This document shows positions 33,410-43,054 of a DNA stretch of 64,000 nucleotides, in pieces. Position 1 is the first letter of the stretch. Each line of letters starts with the position of its first letter. Position numbers and translations under genes: made by a program. Below the pieces are notes generated by a model. It ran no database searches. It was not told the DNA's origin and saw nothing but the letters and a program-made list of their open reading frames with translations. The stretch comes from Streptomyces composti (GTDB lineage: Bacteria; Actinomycetota; Actinomycetes; Streptomycetales; Streptomycetaceae): contig NZ_JAATEM010000009.1 in assembly GCF_012034205.1 (NCBI RefSeq), positions 62,001-126,000 on the forward strand, read 5' to 3'.

Positions 33410-34786
33410 ATGCAGCGACTGGGAACCGGGATCGGCTGGCGGCCGGAGATCGCCGACGCCGTGGAGGCCATGCCCGGCATCGACTGGGTCGAGGTCGTGG
33501 CCGAGAACGTGTGCCCCGGTCACCTCCCGGAGTCGCTGCTGCGGCTGCGCGAGCGCGGGGTGACCGTCGTGCCGCACGGTGTCTCGCTGGGCCTCGGCGG
33601 AGCCGACCGGCCCGACGAGGCACGGCTCACCGCGCTCGCAGAGCGGGCCGAGGCGCTTCGGGCGCCGCTGGTCACCGAGCACATCGCCTTCGTGCGGGCC
33701 GGTGGTGCGCTCACCGCCTCCCCGCGTCTGGAGGCCGGGCATCTGCTGCCGGTGCCGCGCACCCGTGACGCTCTCGACGTCCTGTGCGCGAACGTCCGCA
33801 TCGCCCAGGCCGCCCTGCCCGTGCCGCTCGCCGTGGAGAACATCGCCGCGCTGTTCTCCTGGCCGGGCGAGGAGATGACCGAGGGTCAGTTCCTGTACGA
33901 ACTGGCCGACCGCACCGGGGTGCGGCTGCTGATCGACGTGGCCAATCTGCACACCAACCACGTCAACCGGGGCGAGGACCCGGCCAAGGCGCTCGCCGAA
34001 CTCCCCCTGGAGGCCATCGCCTACGTGCATGTCGCGGGCGGCTTCGAGCGGGACGGCGTCTGGCACGACAGCCACGCCCATCCCGTGCCCGGGCCCGTGC
34101 TGGACATCCTCACCGACCTCGCCTCGCGGGTCTCCCCGCCCGGCGTACTGCTCGAGCGGGACGAGAACTTCCCCGAGCCGGACGAGCTGCGCCGGGAGCT
34201 GGACGCCGTCGCGCGGGCGGTGGCCGAGGGCGCGGAGCAGCGGGAAGCGGACGGGAACAGGGCCGAGCCGGTGTCTCCTGCGGGCACGGCCGCCGCGCGC
34301 GCCGAGGACGCGGACACGGGCGCGGACGCTCCGGCGGCCGGCGGCGCCGGGTCCGGGGACGCGGCGGTGGCGGGTGCCCGGCAGCGGCTGGCCCTGGAGC
34401 AGACGGCGGTGCTGTCCTCCCTCGTCGCCGGGACGCCCGTGCCGGAGGGTTTCGACCGGACGCGGATGGCGGTGCAGGCGCGGGCGCTCGCCGCCAAGCG
34501 GGCCGATGTCGTCGCCAAGGTCGCGCCCGAGCTGCCCGGGATCCTCGGCGACGGATACCGGCCCGCCTTCCTGGCGTACGCCCAGTCGCAGCCGATGACC
34601 GGCGGCCACCGGAAGGACGCGCTGGACTTCGCCGGGCGGCTGCTGCTGGCCGGGCGGCCGGAGGAGCCACGGGCGCGGCGGGAGCTGCGGGAGTGGTGGC
34701 TGGAGCGGTCCGGGCCGAAGCCGCGGTCGCGGCGGCCCACGGTACGGCTGGCCCGGGCGACCCGGCGGGTGCTGCTGCGGCGCTGA
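33410..34786 (+). CDS. DUF692 multinuclear non-heme iron oxygenase (MNIO) with an extra C-terminal domain
   Basis: 458 residues. Residues 1-285 are a TIM-barrel DUF692 protein of the MbnB/TglH group. All metal ligand positions appear kept: His in VVPHGVSLG and VTEHIAF, Glu-Asn in AVENIAALF, Asp-Asn-His in [10 protein letters not shown], His in YVHVAGG, Asp-His in DSHAHPVP and Glu in LLERDENFP. MNIOs use two or three irons to oxidise cysteine or other residues in ribosomal peptides. After a Glu/Ala/Gly-rich linker (about 290-335) comes a helical domain of about 120 residues ([20 protein letters not shown] to the basic end). That could be a fused partner like MbnC/HvfC, though I cannot match it. 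GAGGAGGGG precedes the ATG. The TIGR04222-type gene follows. Confidence 0.9.
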   Translation: MQRLGTGIGWRPEIADAVEAMPGIDWVEVVAENVCPGHLPESLLRLRERGVTVVPHGVSLGLGGADRPDEARLTALAERAEALRAPLVTEHIAFVRAGGALTASPRLEAGHLLPVPRTRDALDVLCANVRIAQAALPVPLAVENIAALFSWPGEEMTEGQFLYELADRTGVRLLIDVANLHTNHVNRGEDPAKALAELPLEAIAYVHVAGGFERDGVWHDSHAHPVPGPVLDILTDLASRVSPPGVLLERDENFPEPDELRRELDAVARAVAEGAEQREADGNRAEPVSPAGTAAARAEDADTGADAPAAGGAGSGDAAVAGARQRLALEQTAVLSSLVAGTPVPEGFDRTRMAVQARALAAKRADVVAKVAPELPGILGDGYRPAFLAYAQSQPMTGGHRKDALDFAGRLLLAGRPEEPRARRELREWWLERSGPKPRSRRPTVRLARATRRVLLRR

Positions 34787-34904
34787 ACCGCGCCGGCCCG
34801 CCCCCTCTCTCCCCTCGGAACGGAACGTCACATACCGGGAACACCCGGTCCAGGATGTGAACGGGGCATGGTCTTCGCGTGACCGTGTCGCTTACAAACA
34901 ACTC

Positions 34905-35714
34905 ATGTTCTGGGTCCTCCTACTGCTGCTGGCCTGGGCGGTCACCGGCGTGACGTGCACGCGTCTGTGTCTGGCCGCGGCGCGTGCGGCGGGCACCGGC
35001 GAACCGGCCGCGGCGGCGGGCACCGGCCTCCCGGACCGTGATCTGACGCTGTACGAGGCCGCGTTCCTGTCCGGCGGGCCCCGCCGGGTCGCCGACGTCA
35101 CCCTGGTGGCGATGGCGCGTCAGCGCCGGCTGCTGCTGGCGCGCACGGGGTGGGCGACGGTGGTGGATCCCCGCGGGCGGGACGAGGTGGAGCGGTCCGT
35201 CATAGGGGCGATCGGCCCGGAGGGACAGTCCCCCATCGCCCCGGTGCGTGCCGCCGCGGCGACCGCGGACGCGGTGCGCGGGATAGCCGACCGCCTGGTC
35301 AGGGCGGGGCTCGCGGTGCCGGACGGGGAGGCTTCGACGATCGCCGACGCGGTGCGGCAGGTGCGGCTCGCGGTGCCCGTGGTGGCCGGACTCGGGGCGA
35401 CGGCCCTGCTGATGCCGGTCCCGGCCGGGATGCCGCGCCAGCTGATCGCCCTGTGGTTCGCGCTGCCGCTCACCCTGGCGCTCGGCTGCCTGGCCATCGC
35501 GCGGTTCGAGGTGCACCCGTACTCCCGCTGGGCCTCACCGGCCGGGCAGCGGCTGCTCGGAGCGCTGCCCCGGCGCGCCGGCACCGCCGCCGACGACCGC
35601 ACGTATCTGACCTGCGTGGCCCTGCGCGGCATACGGGCGGTGGGCGAACCGGACCTCAGAGCGGCCTTCGCCCACCGCGAGTGGTACCTCGGCCTGGACG
35701 ACGAGCGACGGTAG
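34905..35714 (+). CDS. TIGR04222-type membrane protein, without a Cys-rich tail
   Basis: 269 residues. An N-terminal membrane helix (1-22) contains cysteines in TCTRLCLAAA, followed by DRDLTLYEAAFLSGGPRRVADVTLVAMARQRRLLLARTG, which is the hallmark of TIGR04222 proteins (YEAAxLxGGxxRxxxxAlxxL), and two further helices (about 163-210). Family members, as I recall, usually end in a Gly/Cys/His-rich low-complexity tail; this one stops at GLDDERR with no such tail in any frame after it. In actinobacteria the gene is often beside DUF692. ATG at 34905 with TACAAA six bases upstream looks leaderless; GTG at 34857 would add 16 residues. Confidence 0.75.
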   Translation: MFWVLLLLLAWAVTGVTCTRLCLAAARAAGTGEPAAAAGTGLPDRDLTLYEAAFLSGGPRRVADVTLVAMARQRRLLLARTGWATVVDPRGRDEVERSVIGAIGPEGQSPIAPVRAAAATADAVRGIADRLVRAGLAVPDGEASTIADAVRQVRLAVPVVAGLGATALLMPVPAGMPRQLIALWFALPLTLALGCLAIARFEVHPYSRWASPAGQRLLGALPRRAGTAADDRTYLTCVALRGIRAVGEPDLRAAFAHREWYLGLDDERR

Positions 35715-35894
35715 CCGCCGGCGCCGCGCGCCGGGGTGAGAGCGCAGGGGGGGACGGACGCGGGGGCGTACGGGAGTTCGGGCGGGGCGACATGCGCCCG
35801 TGGTGCTTGCTTCGGCTGATCATCGATCGAAAACATCCCTTTTGCCGTCTGTTGCCCGGCGCCTGCCGCCGACGTGCTCCGAAGGGATGCCTCG

Positions 35895-37577
35895 ATGAGA
35901 ACTGCCGCCGTCCCCGCGGCCGCCGGGACCCTGCTGCTCACCGCCCTGGCCGCCGCCCCGGCCGGCGGCGCCACCGCCGCAGCCGCCCCCGGCAGGGCCC
36001 CGGTCTCCGTGCGGGCTCCCGCCCCGGACTCGGCCGAGGCGCGCGGCACCGAGGCCGCCGCGCGGCGGGCCGCCTCGGAGGGCATCGCCTTCGGCCGCTG
36101 CCCCGACGCCGAGGAGCTGCCGGGCAGCATCGAGTGCGGCACCGTGCGCGTCCCGCTGGACTACGCCCGGCCGGACGGCGAGCAGATCCGCCTGACCGTC
36201 AGCCGGGTCCGCGCCACCGGCAAGGACCCCGCCGACAGCAAGCGTCTGGTTTCCCGTCAGGGGGCCCTGGTCCACAACCCGGGCGGGCCGGGCGCCAGCG
36301 GCATGTACTTCCCGCTGGTGGGCCTGCTGCCCGCGTGGAAGCGCATCGCCGCCGCCTACGACCTGGTCGGCTACGCCCCGCGCGGGGTGGGCGGTTCGGC
36401 TCCGCTGTCCTGCCGGGATCCGAAGTCGTTCTTCGACGGCCCCACCCAGGCGCCCGTGCACCCGTCGGCGGCGTACAAGAAGAAGCGCATCGCGGAGGCG
36501 AGGGCGTACGCGCGGGGCTGCGCGGAGCGGGCCGGGGACCGGCTGCGGCACTACACCTCGCTCAACAACGCCCGTGACCTGGACGTGCTGCGCGCGGCCC
36601 TGGGCGAGCGGCGGCTGACCTTCGTCGGCGCGTCCTACGGGACGTACTTCGGGGCGCTGTACGCCACGCTGTTCCCCGGTCATGTCCGGCGGATGGTGTT
36701 CGACTCCGCGGTCGACCCGGACCCGGCGCGGATCTGGTACCGCAACAACCTCGACCAGTCGGCGGCGTTCGAGGACCGCTGGGCCGCGTTCCGCGCGTGG
36801 GCCGCCCGCCACCACGAGGTCTACGGACTCGGCGACACCCCGCAGCAGGTGCAGCGGTCGTACGAGACGATCCGCGCCCGGCTGGCGGAGGAACCGGCCG
36901 GCGGGAAGGTGGGGCCGGGGCAGCTGCATGCGGCGATGCTGCTGGCCGGGTACTACGACGACTTCTGGCCGTATCGCGCGCACGCCCTGTCGGCGTACCT
37001 GAAGGGCGATCCGCAGCCGCTGATCGACCAGGCCGAGCAGCACCCGGAGACCGCCGCCGAGGCGGAGAACGCTCGGGCGGTCTATCTCGCCGTGGAGTGC
37101 AACGACGCGCCCTGGCCCACCGACTGGGCGGTGTGGGACCGGGACAACACCCGGCTGGCCCGCCGGGCACCCTTCGAGACCTGGGACAACGTGTGGACCA
37201 ACCTGCCCTGCGCCTACTGGCGGGCGCCGCGCCAGCGGCCGATGGAGGTGCACACGGGGACCGGTGAGCTGCCGCCGGTGCTGATCCTGGCGGCCGAGCG
37301 GGACGCGGCCACCCCGTACGGCGGGGCGCTGGAGCTGCATCGCCGGCTCGCGGGTTCGGCGCTGGTGACCGAGCGGGACGCCGGCACCCACGGCATCGCG
37401 GGCGGGGCGAACCCCTGCGTGAACGGGCACCTGGAGGCGTATCTGCTCGAGGGCCGGGTGCCGGGCCGCAGCGCGTCCTGCGCGGCCCACCCGGAGCCCC
37501 GGCCGCGGGCTGCGGCCGGGCAGCCACAGCCGGACACCCCGGCCGGGAGGGCCGTACCGGTGCGGCCCCTGCCCTGA
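35895..37577 (+). CDS. Secreted alpha/beta-hydrolase peptidase (tripeptidyl aminopeptidase-like)
   Basis: 560 residues. A signal peptide (MRTAAVPAAAGTLLLTALAAAPAGGA) gives export. The fold is that of the Tap/Slp aminopeptidases: oxyanion region LVHNPGGPGASG, YAPRGVGGS, nucleophile elbow GASYGTYFGA (GxSxG), the late acid ERDAATPYGGA and catalytic His in AGTHGIAGG. It cleaves short peptides outside the cell, as SlpD/SlpE and TapA do in Streptomyces. The C-terminal 30 residues are Ala/Pro-rich. The start has AAGGG about 10 bases upstream. Confidence 0.9.
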   Translation: MRTAAVPAAAGTLLLTALAAAPAGGATAAAAPGRAPVSVRAPAPDSAEARGTEAAARRAASEGIAFGRCPDAEELPGSIECGTVRVPLDYARPDGEQIRLTVSRVRATGKDPADSKRLVSRQGALVHNPGGPGASGMYFPLVGLLPAWKRIAAAYDLVGYAPRGVGGSAPLSCRDPKSFFDGPTQAPVHPSAAYKKKRIAEARAYARGCAERAGDRLRHYTSLNNARDLDVLRAALGERRLTFVGASYGTYFGALYATLFPGHVRRMVFDSAVDPDPARIWYRNNLDQSAAFEDRWAAFRAWAARHHEVYGLGDTPQQVQRSYETIRARLAEEPAGGKVGPGQLHAAMLLAGYYDDFWPYRAHALSAYLKGDPQPLIDQAEQHPETAAEAENARAVYLAVECNDAPWPTDWAVWDRDNTRLARRAPFETWDNVWTNLPCAYWRAPRQRPMEVHTGTGELPPVLILAAERDAATPYGGALELHRRLAGSALVTERDAGTHGIAGGANPCVNGHLEAYLLEGRVPGRSASCAAHPEPRPRAAAGQPQPDTPAGRAVPVRPLP

Positions 37578-37652
37578 CGCCCGCCCGGGCGTCACAGGCG
37601 AGCGCCGGCCGTGGATCCGCGGAAGAGACCCCGATGGCCGGCGTCCCGTGCG

Positions 37653-38384
37653 TCAGGCCAGGTCGGCCACGAGTTCGGCGATGTCCTTGCGGCGGCCGGT
37701 GAAGAAGGGGATCTCCTCGCGGACGTGCATCCGGGCCTCCGAGCCGCGCAGGTGGCGCATCAGGTCCACGATGCGGTGCAGCTCGTCGGCCTCGAAGGCG
37801 AGGATCCACTCGTAGTCGCCGAGGCTGAAGGAGGCGACCGTGTTGGCGCGCACGTCGGGGAAGCCGCGGGCCATCTTGCCGTGGTCGGCGAGCATGCGGC
37901 GGCGGTCCTCGTCCGGCAGCAGGTACCAGTCGTAGGAGCGCACGAAGGGGTAGACGCTGACGTAGGCGCGGGGCGTCTCGTCGGCGAGGAACGCCGGGAT
38001 GTGCGAGCGGTTGAACTCGGCCGGGCGGTGCAGCGCCATGTTGGACCAGACCGGTGTGAGGGAACGGCCCAGCCTGGTGCGACGGAAGCGGTTGTACGCC
38101 TCCTGCAGCAGGTCGGAGGTCTCCGCGTGCCACCAGATCATGAGGTCGGCGTCCGCGCGCAGGCCCGACACGTCGTAGGTGCCGCGGATCGTGATGTCCT
38201 TGGCGGCGAGCTGGTCGAACAGCTCCTGGACCTCCTCGGCGTACCCGCCGCGGTCCTCCGGCAGCACGTCCTTCAGCTTGAAGACGGACCAGAGGGTGTA
38301 GCGGATGACCTCGTTGAGGTCCTTGGCCAGCTTGCCCTTGTTCGGGATCCGGTCGGGGGCGGGGGTGGTGGCGTCGTCACTCAT
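37653..38384 (-). CDS. hemQ: Coproheme decarboxylase (HemQ/ChdC, chlorite-dismutase-like)
   Basis: 243 residues. A dimeric alpha-beta-barrel of the chlorite dismutase-like family, with [16 protein letters not shown] at the start, [56 protein letters not shown] with the heme-ligand histidine in DHGKMAR, and the end [20 protein letters not shown]. In actinobacteria it oxidatively decarboxylates coproheme to heme b, the last step of the coproporphyrin-dependent route. Directly downstream of hemG by six bases; together with hemE at 43946 three heme genes are in this window. Confidence 0.96.
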   Translation of the reverse strand: MSDDATTPAPDRIPNKGKLAKDLNEVIRYTLWSVFKLKDVLPEDRGGYAEEVQELFDQLAAKDITIRGTYDVSGLRADADLMIWWHAETSDLLQEAYNRFRRTRLGRSLTPVWSNMALHRPAEFNRSHIPAFLADETPRAYVSVYPFVRSYDWYLLPDEDRRRMLADHGKMARGFPDVRANTVASFSLGDYEWILAFEADELHRIVDLMRHLRGSEARMHVREEIPFFTGRRKDIAELVADLA

Positions 38385-38389
38385 GTCCC

Positions 38390-39919
38390 TTATTCTCCTG
38401 CTCCTCCGTGAAGGCTCTGCACCGGGTGGGCGGTGAGCTCGCGCACCGCGGCCCGGTCGCCGTGGATCTGGTCGGCGGCGGCGTACGCGCTCGCGATGCA
38501 GGCGGGGACGCCGACGCCGTCGTAGGCCGCGCCGCACACCGCCAGGCCGGGGAGCTTCGCGACGTGGTCGCGGATGCGCGCCACGCGGGCGTGATGGCCG
38601 ACCGGGTACTGGGGAAGTCCGTCGTACCAGCGGGTGACGCGGGCGGCGACGGGGGCGGCGTCCAGGCCGGTGGCCGCCGCGAGGTCGCGCCGGGAGACGG
38701 CGACCAGGTCGGTGTCGTCCCGGCCGAGGATCTCCGTCTCGCCGTGCCGGCAGACCGAGGTGCGCACCACCGTCAGGCCGGGGTTCTCCTCGGCGATCCA
38801 GCCCCACTTGCCGGAGGCGAAGGTGGCCGCCTTGATGGTGCGGCCGTCGACCGGCGGCACCAGGAAGCCGCTGCCCTCGGGGAGCGCGGCCTCCGCACGG
38901 CGGTAGGCCAGGGTGATCAGCGCCATGGAGGCGTACTCGACGGTGTCCAGCTCGGCGGCCGCGCCGGGTGCCTCCGCGCGCAGCAGGCGGGCCGCCGCCG
39001 GGGCGGGCAGGGCGACGACGACCGCGTCGGCGTGCAGCTCGCGCCCGCCGGCGACGATCCGCCAGCCGCCGGACGACCGGGTGTCCCCGGTCGGGCCGGG
39101 CGTCCCGGTGCCGTGGTCCGGCCGCGGTGCCCTGCGCAGCTCCGTCACCGGCGTCCCGGTCAGGATCCTGCCGCCGCGGGCCCGCACGGACTCGGCCACC
39201 GCGAGCGGCAGGGAGCCGATGCCGCCCCGGATGCCCATGAACACCGGTCCGGCTGCGGGCTGTCCGGCCGCCTTCTCCTGGATCCGGCGGACCGCCTCGG
39301 TGAGGGAGGTGTGCGTGCGGGCGGCCTCGAACAGCTGCGGCACGGCCGAGCGCATCGAGATGCGGTACGCGTCCCCCGCGTACACCCCGCCCAGCAGGGG
39401 CTCCACCAGCCGGTCGACCACCTCCCTGCCGACCCGCGCGGCCACGTACTCGCCCACCGCCACGTCGTCGCCGACCTCGGTGCGCGGCAGCTCGGCGTCC
39501 CGCTCGATCCGGGCGAGCCCCTCATCGGAGAGCACACCGGCGAGCGCTGAGGCGGTGCCGGGGACGCCCATGACATGCCCCTTGGGCATGGGGCGCAGGG
39601 CGCCGCGGGTCCACAGCGAGGCCGTGGCGGTGGCCGGGGGCTGCAGATGCTCGGCGAGGCCCACGTCACGGGCGAGGCCGACCGCCTCGGGGCGGCGGGC
39701 CAGCAGCGACTCCGCGCCGAAGTCCACGCGCGCTCCGGCGATCTCGCCGGGCAGCAGCTTGCCGCCCACCCGCTCCGCGGCCTCCAGCACCGTCACCCGC
39801 GCCCCCCGCTGCAGCAGCCGGTGCGCGGCCGCCAGCCCCGCGATCCCGGCTCCGAGGACGACGACATGCTGCTGCCCCGCGCCGGCGGACGCGCCGGCGC
39901 CGGTGGGTGATCCGTTCAT
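38390..39919 (-). CDS. hemG: Coproporphyrinogen III / protoporphyrinogen oxidase (HemG/CgoX, FAD)
   Basis: 509 residues. FAD-binding [36 protein letters not shown] at the N-terminus, a substrate-binding centre with [25 protein letters not shown] and [17 protein letters not shown], and C-terminal [30 protein letters not shown]. In actinobacteria CgoX oxidises coproporphyrinogen III to coproporphyrin III with oxygen. Its stop is six bases before hemQ. Start ATG at 39919. Confidence 0.95.
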   Translation of the reverse strand: MNGSPTGAGASAGAGQQHVVVLGAGIAGLAAAHRLLQRGARVTVLEAAERVGGKLLPGEIAGARVDFGAESLLARRPEAVGLARDVGLAEHLQPPATATASLWTRGALRPMPKGHVMGVPGTASALAGVLSDEGLARIERDAELPRTEVGDDVAVGEYVAARVGREVVDRLVEPLLGGVYAGDAYRISMRSAVPQLFEAARTHTSLTEAVRRIQEKAAGQPAAGPVFMGIRGGIGSLPLAVAESVRARGGRILTGTPVTELRRAPRPDHGTGTPGPTGDTRSSGGWRIVAGGRELHADAVVVALPAPAAARLLRAEAPGAAAELDTVEYASMALITLAYRRAEAALPEGSGFLVPPVDGRTIKAATFASGKWGWIAEENPGLTVVRTSVCRHGETEILGRDDTDLVAVSRRDLAAATGLDAAPVAARVTRWYDGLPQYPVGHHARVARIRDHVAKLPGLAVCGAAYDGVGVPACIASAYAAADQIHGDRAAVRELTAHPVQSLHGGAGE

Positions 39920-40075
39920 GCCTCCACCTTCTCAGACGCCACCGGCCCGCCCGCCAGGGCCATGTGGCCCTGCCGAGTCCCTACCGTGACCGCATCGGGA
40001 CCGTCCGGCGCGAACGTCCGGGGGCACGGCGGCGTCGTAGGAACGTCAGTGATCACCGAACCGGGGAACGAGCCC

Positions 40076-41101
40076 ATGCGCACACGACGACCCATGCGCG
40101 GCACACGACGATCCGTACGACCGGCCCACGCCCTGGCCGGTGTCCTGCTGGCTGCGGCAGTCGCGCTGACCGGCTGCGGCGGTGCGAGCGGCGACGGCGC
40201 GGGCAAGCCCGCCGCCGCGCGGGACGACCGGGGCACGGCGGCCCCCGAGGGCGCCGGGCAGGGCGCCGCCGGCGCGGACGGTGCACGGGCGAGCGCCCCA
40301 CCGGCGGCACCACCGCAGCAGATCGCCACCCACGTCATCCGCACCGCCGAACTCACCGTGCGGGTCCAGGACACCCGCAAGGCCCTCGCCGAGGCCCGCA
40401 GCGCCACCGAGAGCGCGGGCGGCTACGTCGGCGACGAGACCACCCACCGCGACTCGCGGGGCCACGGCTTCACGCGGGTGGTGCTGCGCGTGCCCGCCGA
40501 GAAGTACGAGGAGGTCCTGGCCGGCCTGGAGGGCACGGGCAGGCTCGAGCGGCGCGAGGCGAAGGCCGAGGACGTCACCGACCAGGTGGTCGACGTGGAG
40601 AGCCGCATCAAGTCGCAGCGCGCCAGCGTCGCCCGCATCCGCGAGCTGATGGACCGGGCCACCGAGCTCAGCGACGTCGTCACCCTGGAGGGTGAACTCA
40701 GCTCCCGGCAGGCCGATCTGGAGGCCCTGCTCGCCCGGCAGAAGTCCCTGCAGGACCGCACCAGCCTGGCCACCATCACCCTCACCCTGTCCGAGAAGCC
40801 GGCGGAGAAGAAGCAGAAGGACGAGGACCCCGGCTTCCTGGACGCGCTCGCGGGCGGCTGGGACGCGTTCGTCACCATGCTGCGCTGGATCGTGGTGGCC
40901 GTCGGCGCGGTGCTGCCGTTCGCCGCGCTGCTCGTGCTCCTGGTCCTGCTCTGGCGGAAGGTCGTACGTCCCCGTCTGCCTCGGCCCGCGTCCGCGGCGG
41001 CCGTCCCCGGCCCGCGCCCCGCCGCGCCTCCCGCGCCTCCCGCTCCTCCCGTGCCCGCCGAGGGCGCCCGGAGCCCCGAGGCGGAGAAGGACGACGACTG
41101 A
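40076..41101 (+). CDS. DUF4349 lipoprotein
   Basis: 341 residues. Lipobox LTGC follows the signal, then a 75-residue Ala/Gly/Pro linker, and the DUF4349 domain: HVIRTAELTVRVQDTRKALAEARSATESAGGYV, RVVLRVPAEKYEEVLAGLEGTGRLERREAKAEDVTDQVVDVESRIKSQRASVARI, a coiled coil, and a membrane helix near residues 265-295. The ending is Pro/Ala-rich. The role is unknown, though the RxxLx...Q heptads resemble coiled-coil efflux-adaptor hairpins. GGGGAACG precedes the ATG. Divergent from hemG. Confidence 0.88.
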   Translation: MRTRRPMRGTRRSVRPAHALAGVLLAAAVALTGCGGASGDGAGKPAAARDDRGTAAPEGAGQGAAGADGARASAPPAAPPQQIATHVIRTAELTVRVQDTRKALAEARSATESAGGYVGDETTHRDSRGHGFTRVVLRVPAEKYEEVLAGLEGTGRLERREAKAEDVTDQVVDVESRIKSQRASVARIRELMDRATELSDVVTLEGELSSRQADLEALLARQKSLQDRTSLATITLTLSEKPAEKKQKDEDPGFLDALAGGWDAFVTMLRWIVVAVGAVLPFAALLVLLVLLWRKVVRPRLPRPASAAAVPGPRPAAPPAPPAPPVPAEGARSPEAEKDDD

Positions 41102-41158
41102 ACGGCCCACGGCGGCGGAACGGCGTCGGGCATGCCCCGCCCCCGTAGCGTGTTGAGC

Positions 41159-42568
41159 ATGAGCATGAGCGGGAGCGGGAGCAGGCCGAGCGGTGCGAGG
41201 GAACGCCTGGTGGTGATCGGCGGGGACGCCGCGGGGATGTCCGCGGCGTCCCAGGCCCGCCGCCTCAAGGGGCCGGACGAGCTGGAGATCGTGGCCTTCG
41301 AACGCGGCCACTTCACCTCCTATTCGGCCTGCGGCATCCCGTACTGGGTGAGCGGGGCCGTCCCCGAGCGGGACGCGCTGATCGCCCGCACGCCCGAGGA
41401 GCACCGCGCCCGCGGTATCGACCTGCGGCTGCGCACCGAAGTCGTGGAGATCGACGTGGCCCGGCAGCGGGTCCGCGCGCGGGACGCCGGCTCCGGAGCG
41501 GAGTCCTGGACCTCGTACGACAAGCTCGTGATCGCGACCGGCGCCCGGCCCCTGGCGCCCGAGCTGCCCGGCGTGGGCGCGCAGGGCGTGCACGGGGTGC
41601 AGACCCTGGACGACGGGCAGGCGCTGCTGGACACGCTGTCGCACACCCGGGGCCGCCGCGCGGTGGTGGTCGGCGCCGGGTACATCGGCGTGGAGATGGC
41701 CGAGGCGATGCTGCAGCGCGGCTACCAGGTGACGGTCGTCAACCGGGGCGAGGAGCCCATGGCCACCCTCGACCCCGACATGGGGCGCCTGGTGCGCGAG
41801 GCGATGGCGGGCATGGGCGTCACCATGGTGAACGGCGCCGAGGTCACCAAGGTGCTCACCGGGGACGACGGACGGGTGCGCGCGGTCGGCACCGAGGACG
41901 CGGAGTTCCCGGCGGACGTGGTGATCCTGGGCATCGGCGTACGCCCCGAGACCACGCTGGCCCGCGCGGCAGGGCTTCCGCTCGGCGCCCACGGCGGGCT
42001 GCTCACCGACCGCTCGATGCGGGTCCGCGGACACGAGAACATCTGGGCGGGCGGCGACTGCGTCGAGGTGCTGGACCTGGTCCTGGGCCAGGAGCGGTAC
42101 CTCCCGCTCGGCACCCACGCCAACAAGCACGGCCAGATCATCGGCGCCAACCTGGCCGGCGGCTACGCCACCTTCCCCGGCGTGGTCGGCACCGCGGTCA
42201 GCAAGGTCTGCGACCTGGAGATCGCGCGCACCGGACTGCGCGAGAAGGACGCACGCCGGGCGGGCCTGCAGTACGTCACCGCCACCATCGAGTCGACCAA
42301 CCGGGCGGGCTATTACCCGAACGCCTCCCCCATGACGGTGAAGATGCTGGCCGAGCGCCGCACCGGACGGCTGCTGGGCGTCCAGATCGTCGGCCGGGAG
42401 GGCGCGGGCAAGCGGGTGGACATCGCGGCGGTCGCCCTCACCGCGGGCATGACGGTGGACCGGATGACCACCCTGGACCTCGGCTACGCCCCGCCGTTCT
42501 CCCCGGTCTGGGACCCGGTGCTGGTGGCCGCCCGCAAGGCGTCACGGGCGGTCGAGCAGCACCGCTGA
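41159..42568 (+). CDS. FAD-dependent pyridine-nucleotide disulfide oxidoreductase (CoA-disulfide-reductase-like)
   Basis: 469 residues. FAD motif LVVIGGDAAGMSAASQARR (about 19-37), the single redox cysteine in SYSACGIPYWVSG, NAD-binding VVVGAGYIGVEMAEAMLQRGYQVTVVNRG, and FAD-contact WAGGDCVEV, all in order for CoADR/NADH-oxidase-like enzymes. A C-terminal dimerisation domain ends HR. It would reduce CoA disulfide, persulfide or oxygen. TAGCGT at 41146-41151 lies seven bases before ATG 41159 (leaderless). Confidence 0.88.
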   Translation: MSMSGSGSRPSGARERLVVIGGDAAGMSAASQARRLKGPDELEIVAFERGHFTSYSACGIPYWVSGAVPERDALIARTPEEHRARGIDLRLRTEVVEIDVARQRVRARDAGSGAESWTSYDKLVIATGARPLAPELPGVGAQGVHGVQTLDDGQALLDTLSHTRGRRAVVVGAGYIGVEMAEAMLQRGYQVTVVNRGEEPMATLDPDMGRLVREAMAGMGVTMVNGAEVTKVLTGDDGRVRAVGTEDAEFPADVVILGIGVRPETTLARAAGLPLGAHGGLLTDRSMRVRGHENIWAGGDCVEVLDLVLGQERYLPLGTHANKHGQIIGANLAGGYATFPGVVGTAVSKVCDLEIARTGLREKDARRAGLQYVTATIESTNRAGYYPNASPMTVKMLAERRTGRLLGVQIVGREGAGKRVDIAAVALTAGMTVDRMTTLDLGYAPPFSPVWDPVLVAARKASRAVEQHR

Positions 42569-42590
42569 GCGGCCCTCGCTCAGCCTCCGC

Positions 42591-42614
42591 GGACACGGGC
42601 CGCAGGCCCCGTCC
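42591..42614. terminator. Stem-loop between convergent genes
   Basis: GGAC/GTCC outer pairs and GGGCC/GGCCC inner pairs enclose a GCA loop. It lies between the stops of the disulfide oxidoreductase (42568) and the small hypothetical gene (42629). Short and without a U-tract, so a modest call. Confidence 0.5.
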
Positions 42615-42628
42615 TCACGCAGGCGTGC

Positions 42629-42937
42629 TCAGCTCGCCCCGTTGACCCGGTCGACGGCCTGCCGGGCACCGGGCAGCGAGGAGACCGAGCCGCTGGACGA
42701 AACCGCCGCGGGCGGCTGCTCCCCGGCCGGCTTGGCGTGTGCGGCGGTGGTGCGGACGGAGCGCAGCCGGTGGCTCACCGCCTCGTCCAGGGTCACCGCC
42801 CGCTGGGTCTGGGCGGCGAGCCGCCCCGCCTCCTGACCGAGCCGGGCCACGTCCTCCCACGGCAGCCGCACCACGAGCCTGAGCTCGGCCTCCCCGTCCG
42901 GCGTCGCCTGCACCGCAGGGGTCACTCGCTCGTCCAT
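42629..42937 (-). CDS. Small hypothetical protein
   Basis: 102 residues, soluble. The first half is EAELRLVVRLPWEDVARLGQEAGRLAAQTQRAVTLDEAVSHRLRS, an amphipathic helix-rich segment; the second half is Ser/Ala/Pro-rich and probably disordered. No domain recognised. GAGGAA eight bases before the ATG supports the start; an upstream start would add a basic, unsupported extension. Divergent from the rhomboid gene. Confidence 0.65.
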   Translation of the reverse strand: MDERVTPAVQATPDGEAELRLVVRLPWEDVARLGQEAGRLAAQTQRAVTLDEAVSHRLRSVRTTAAHAKPAGEQPPAAVSSSGSVSSLPGARQAVDRVNGAS

Positions 42938-43054
42938 CGCCTGTTCCTCACGTCGGCCCCGCGGCCCCTTCCCCACGCCGCGGGCGGTTGATGTGAGATA
43001 CGCACGGCCGGCCGCCGGTGTTCACCGGGGCCCGCGCCGGGCAGGAGTCCCTTC

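Noticed and set aside
37590..37648. An inverted repeat between the peptidase and hemQ stops
   Set aside because: Only about eight bases pair with a long loop, weaker than the other hairpins, so not called a terminator.
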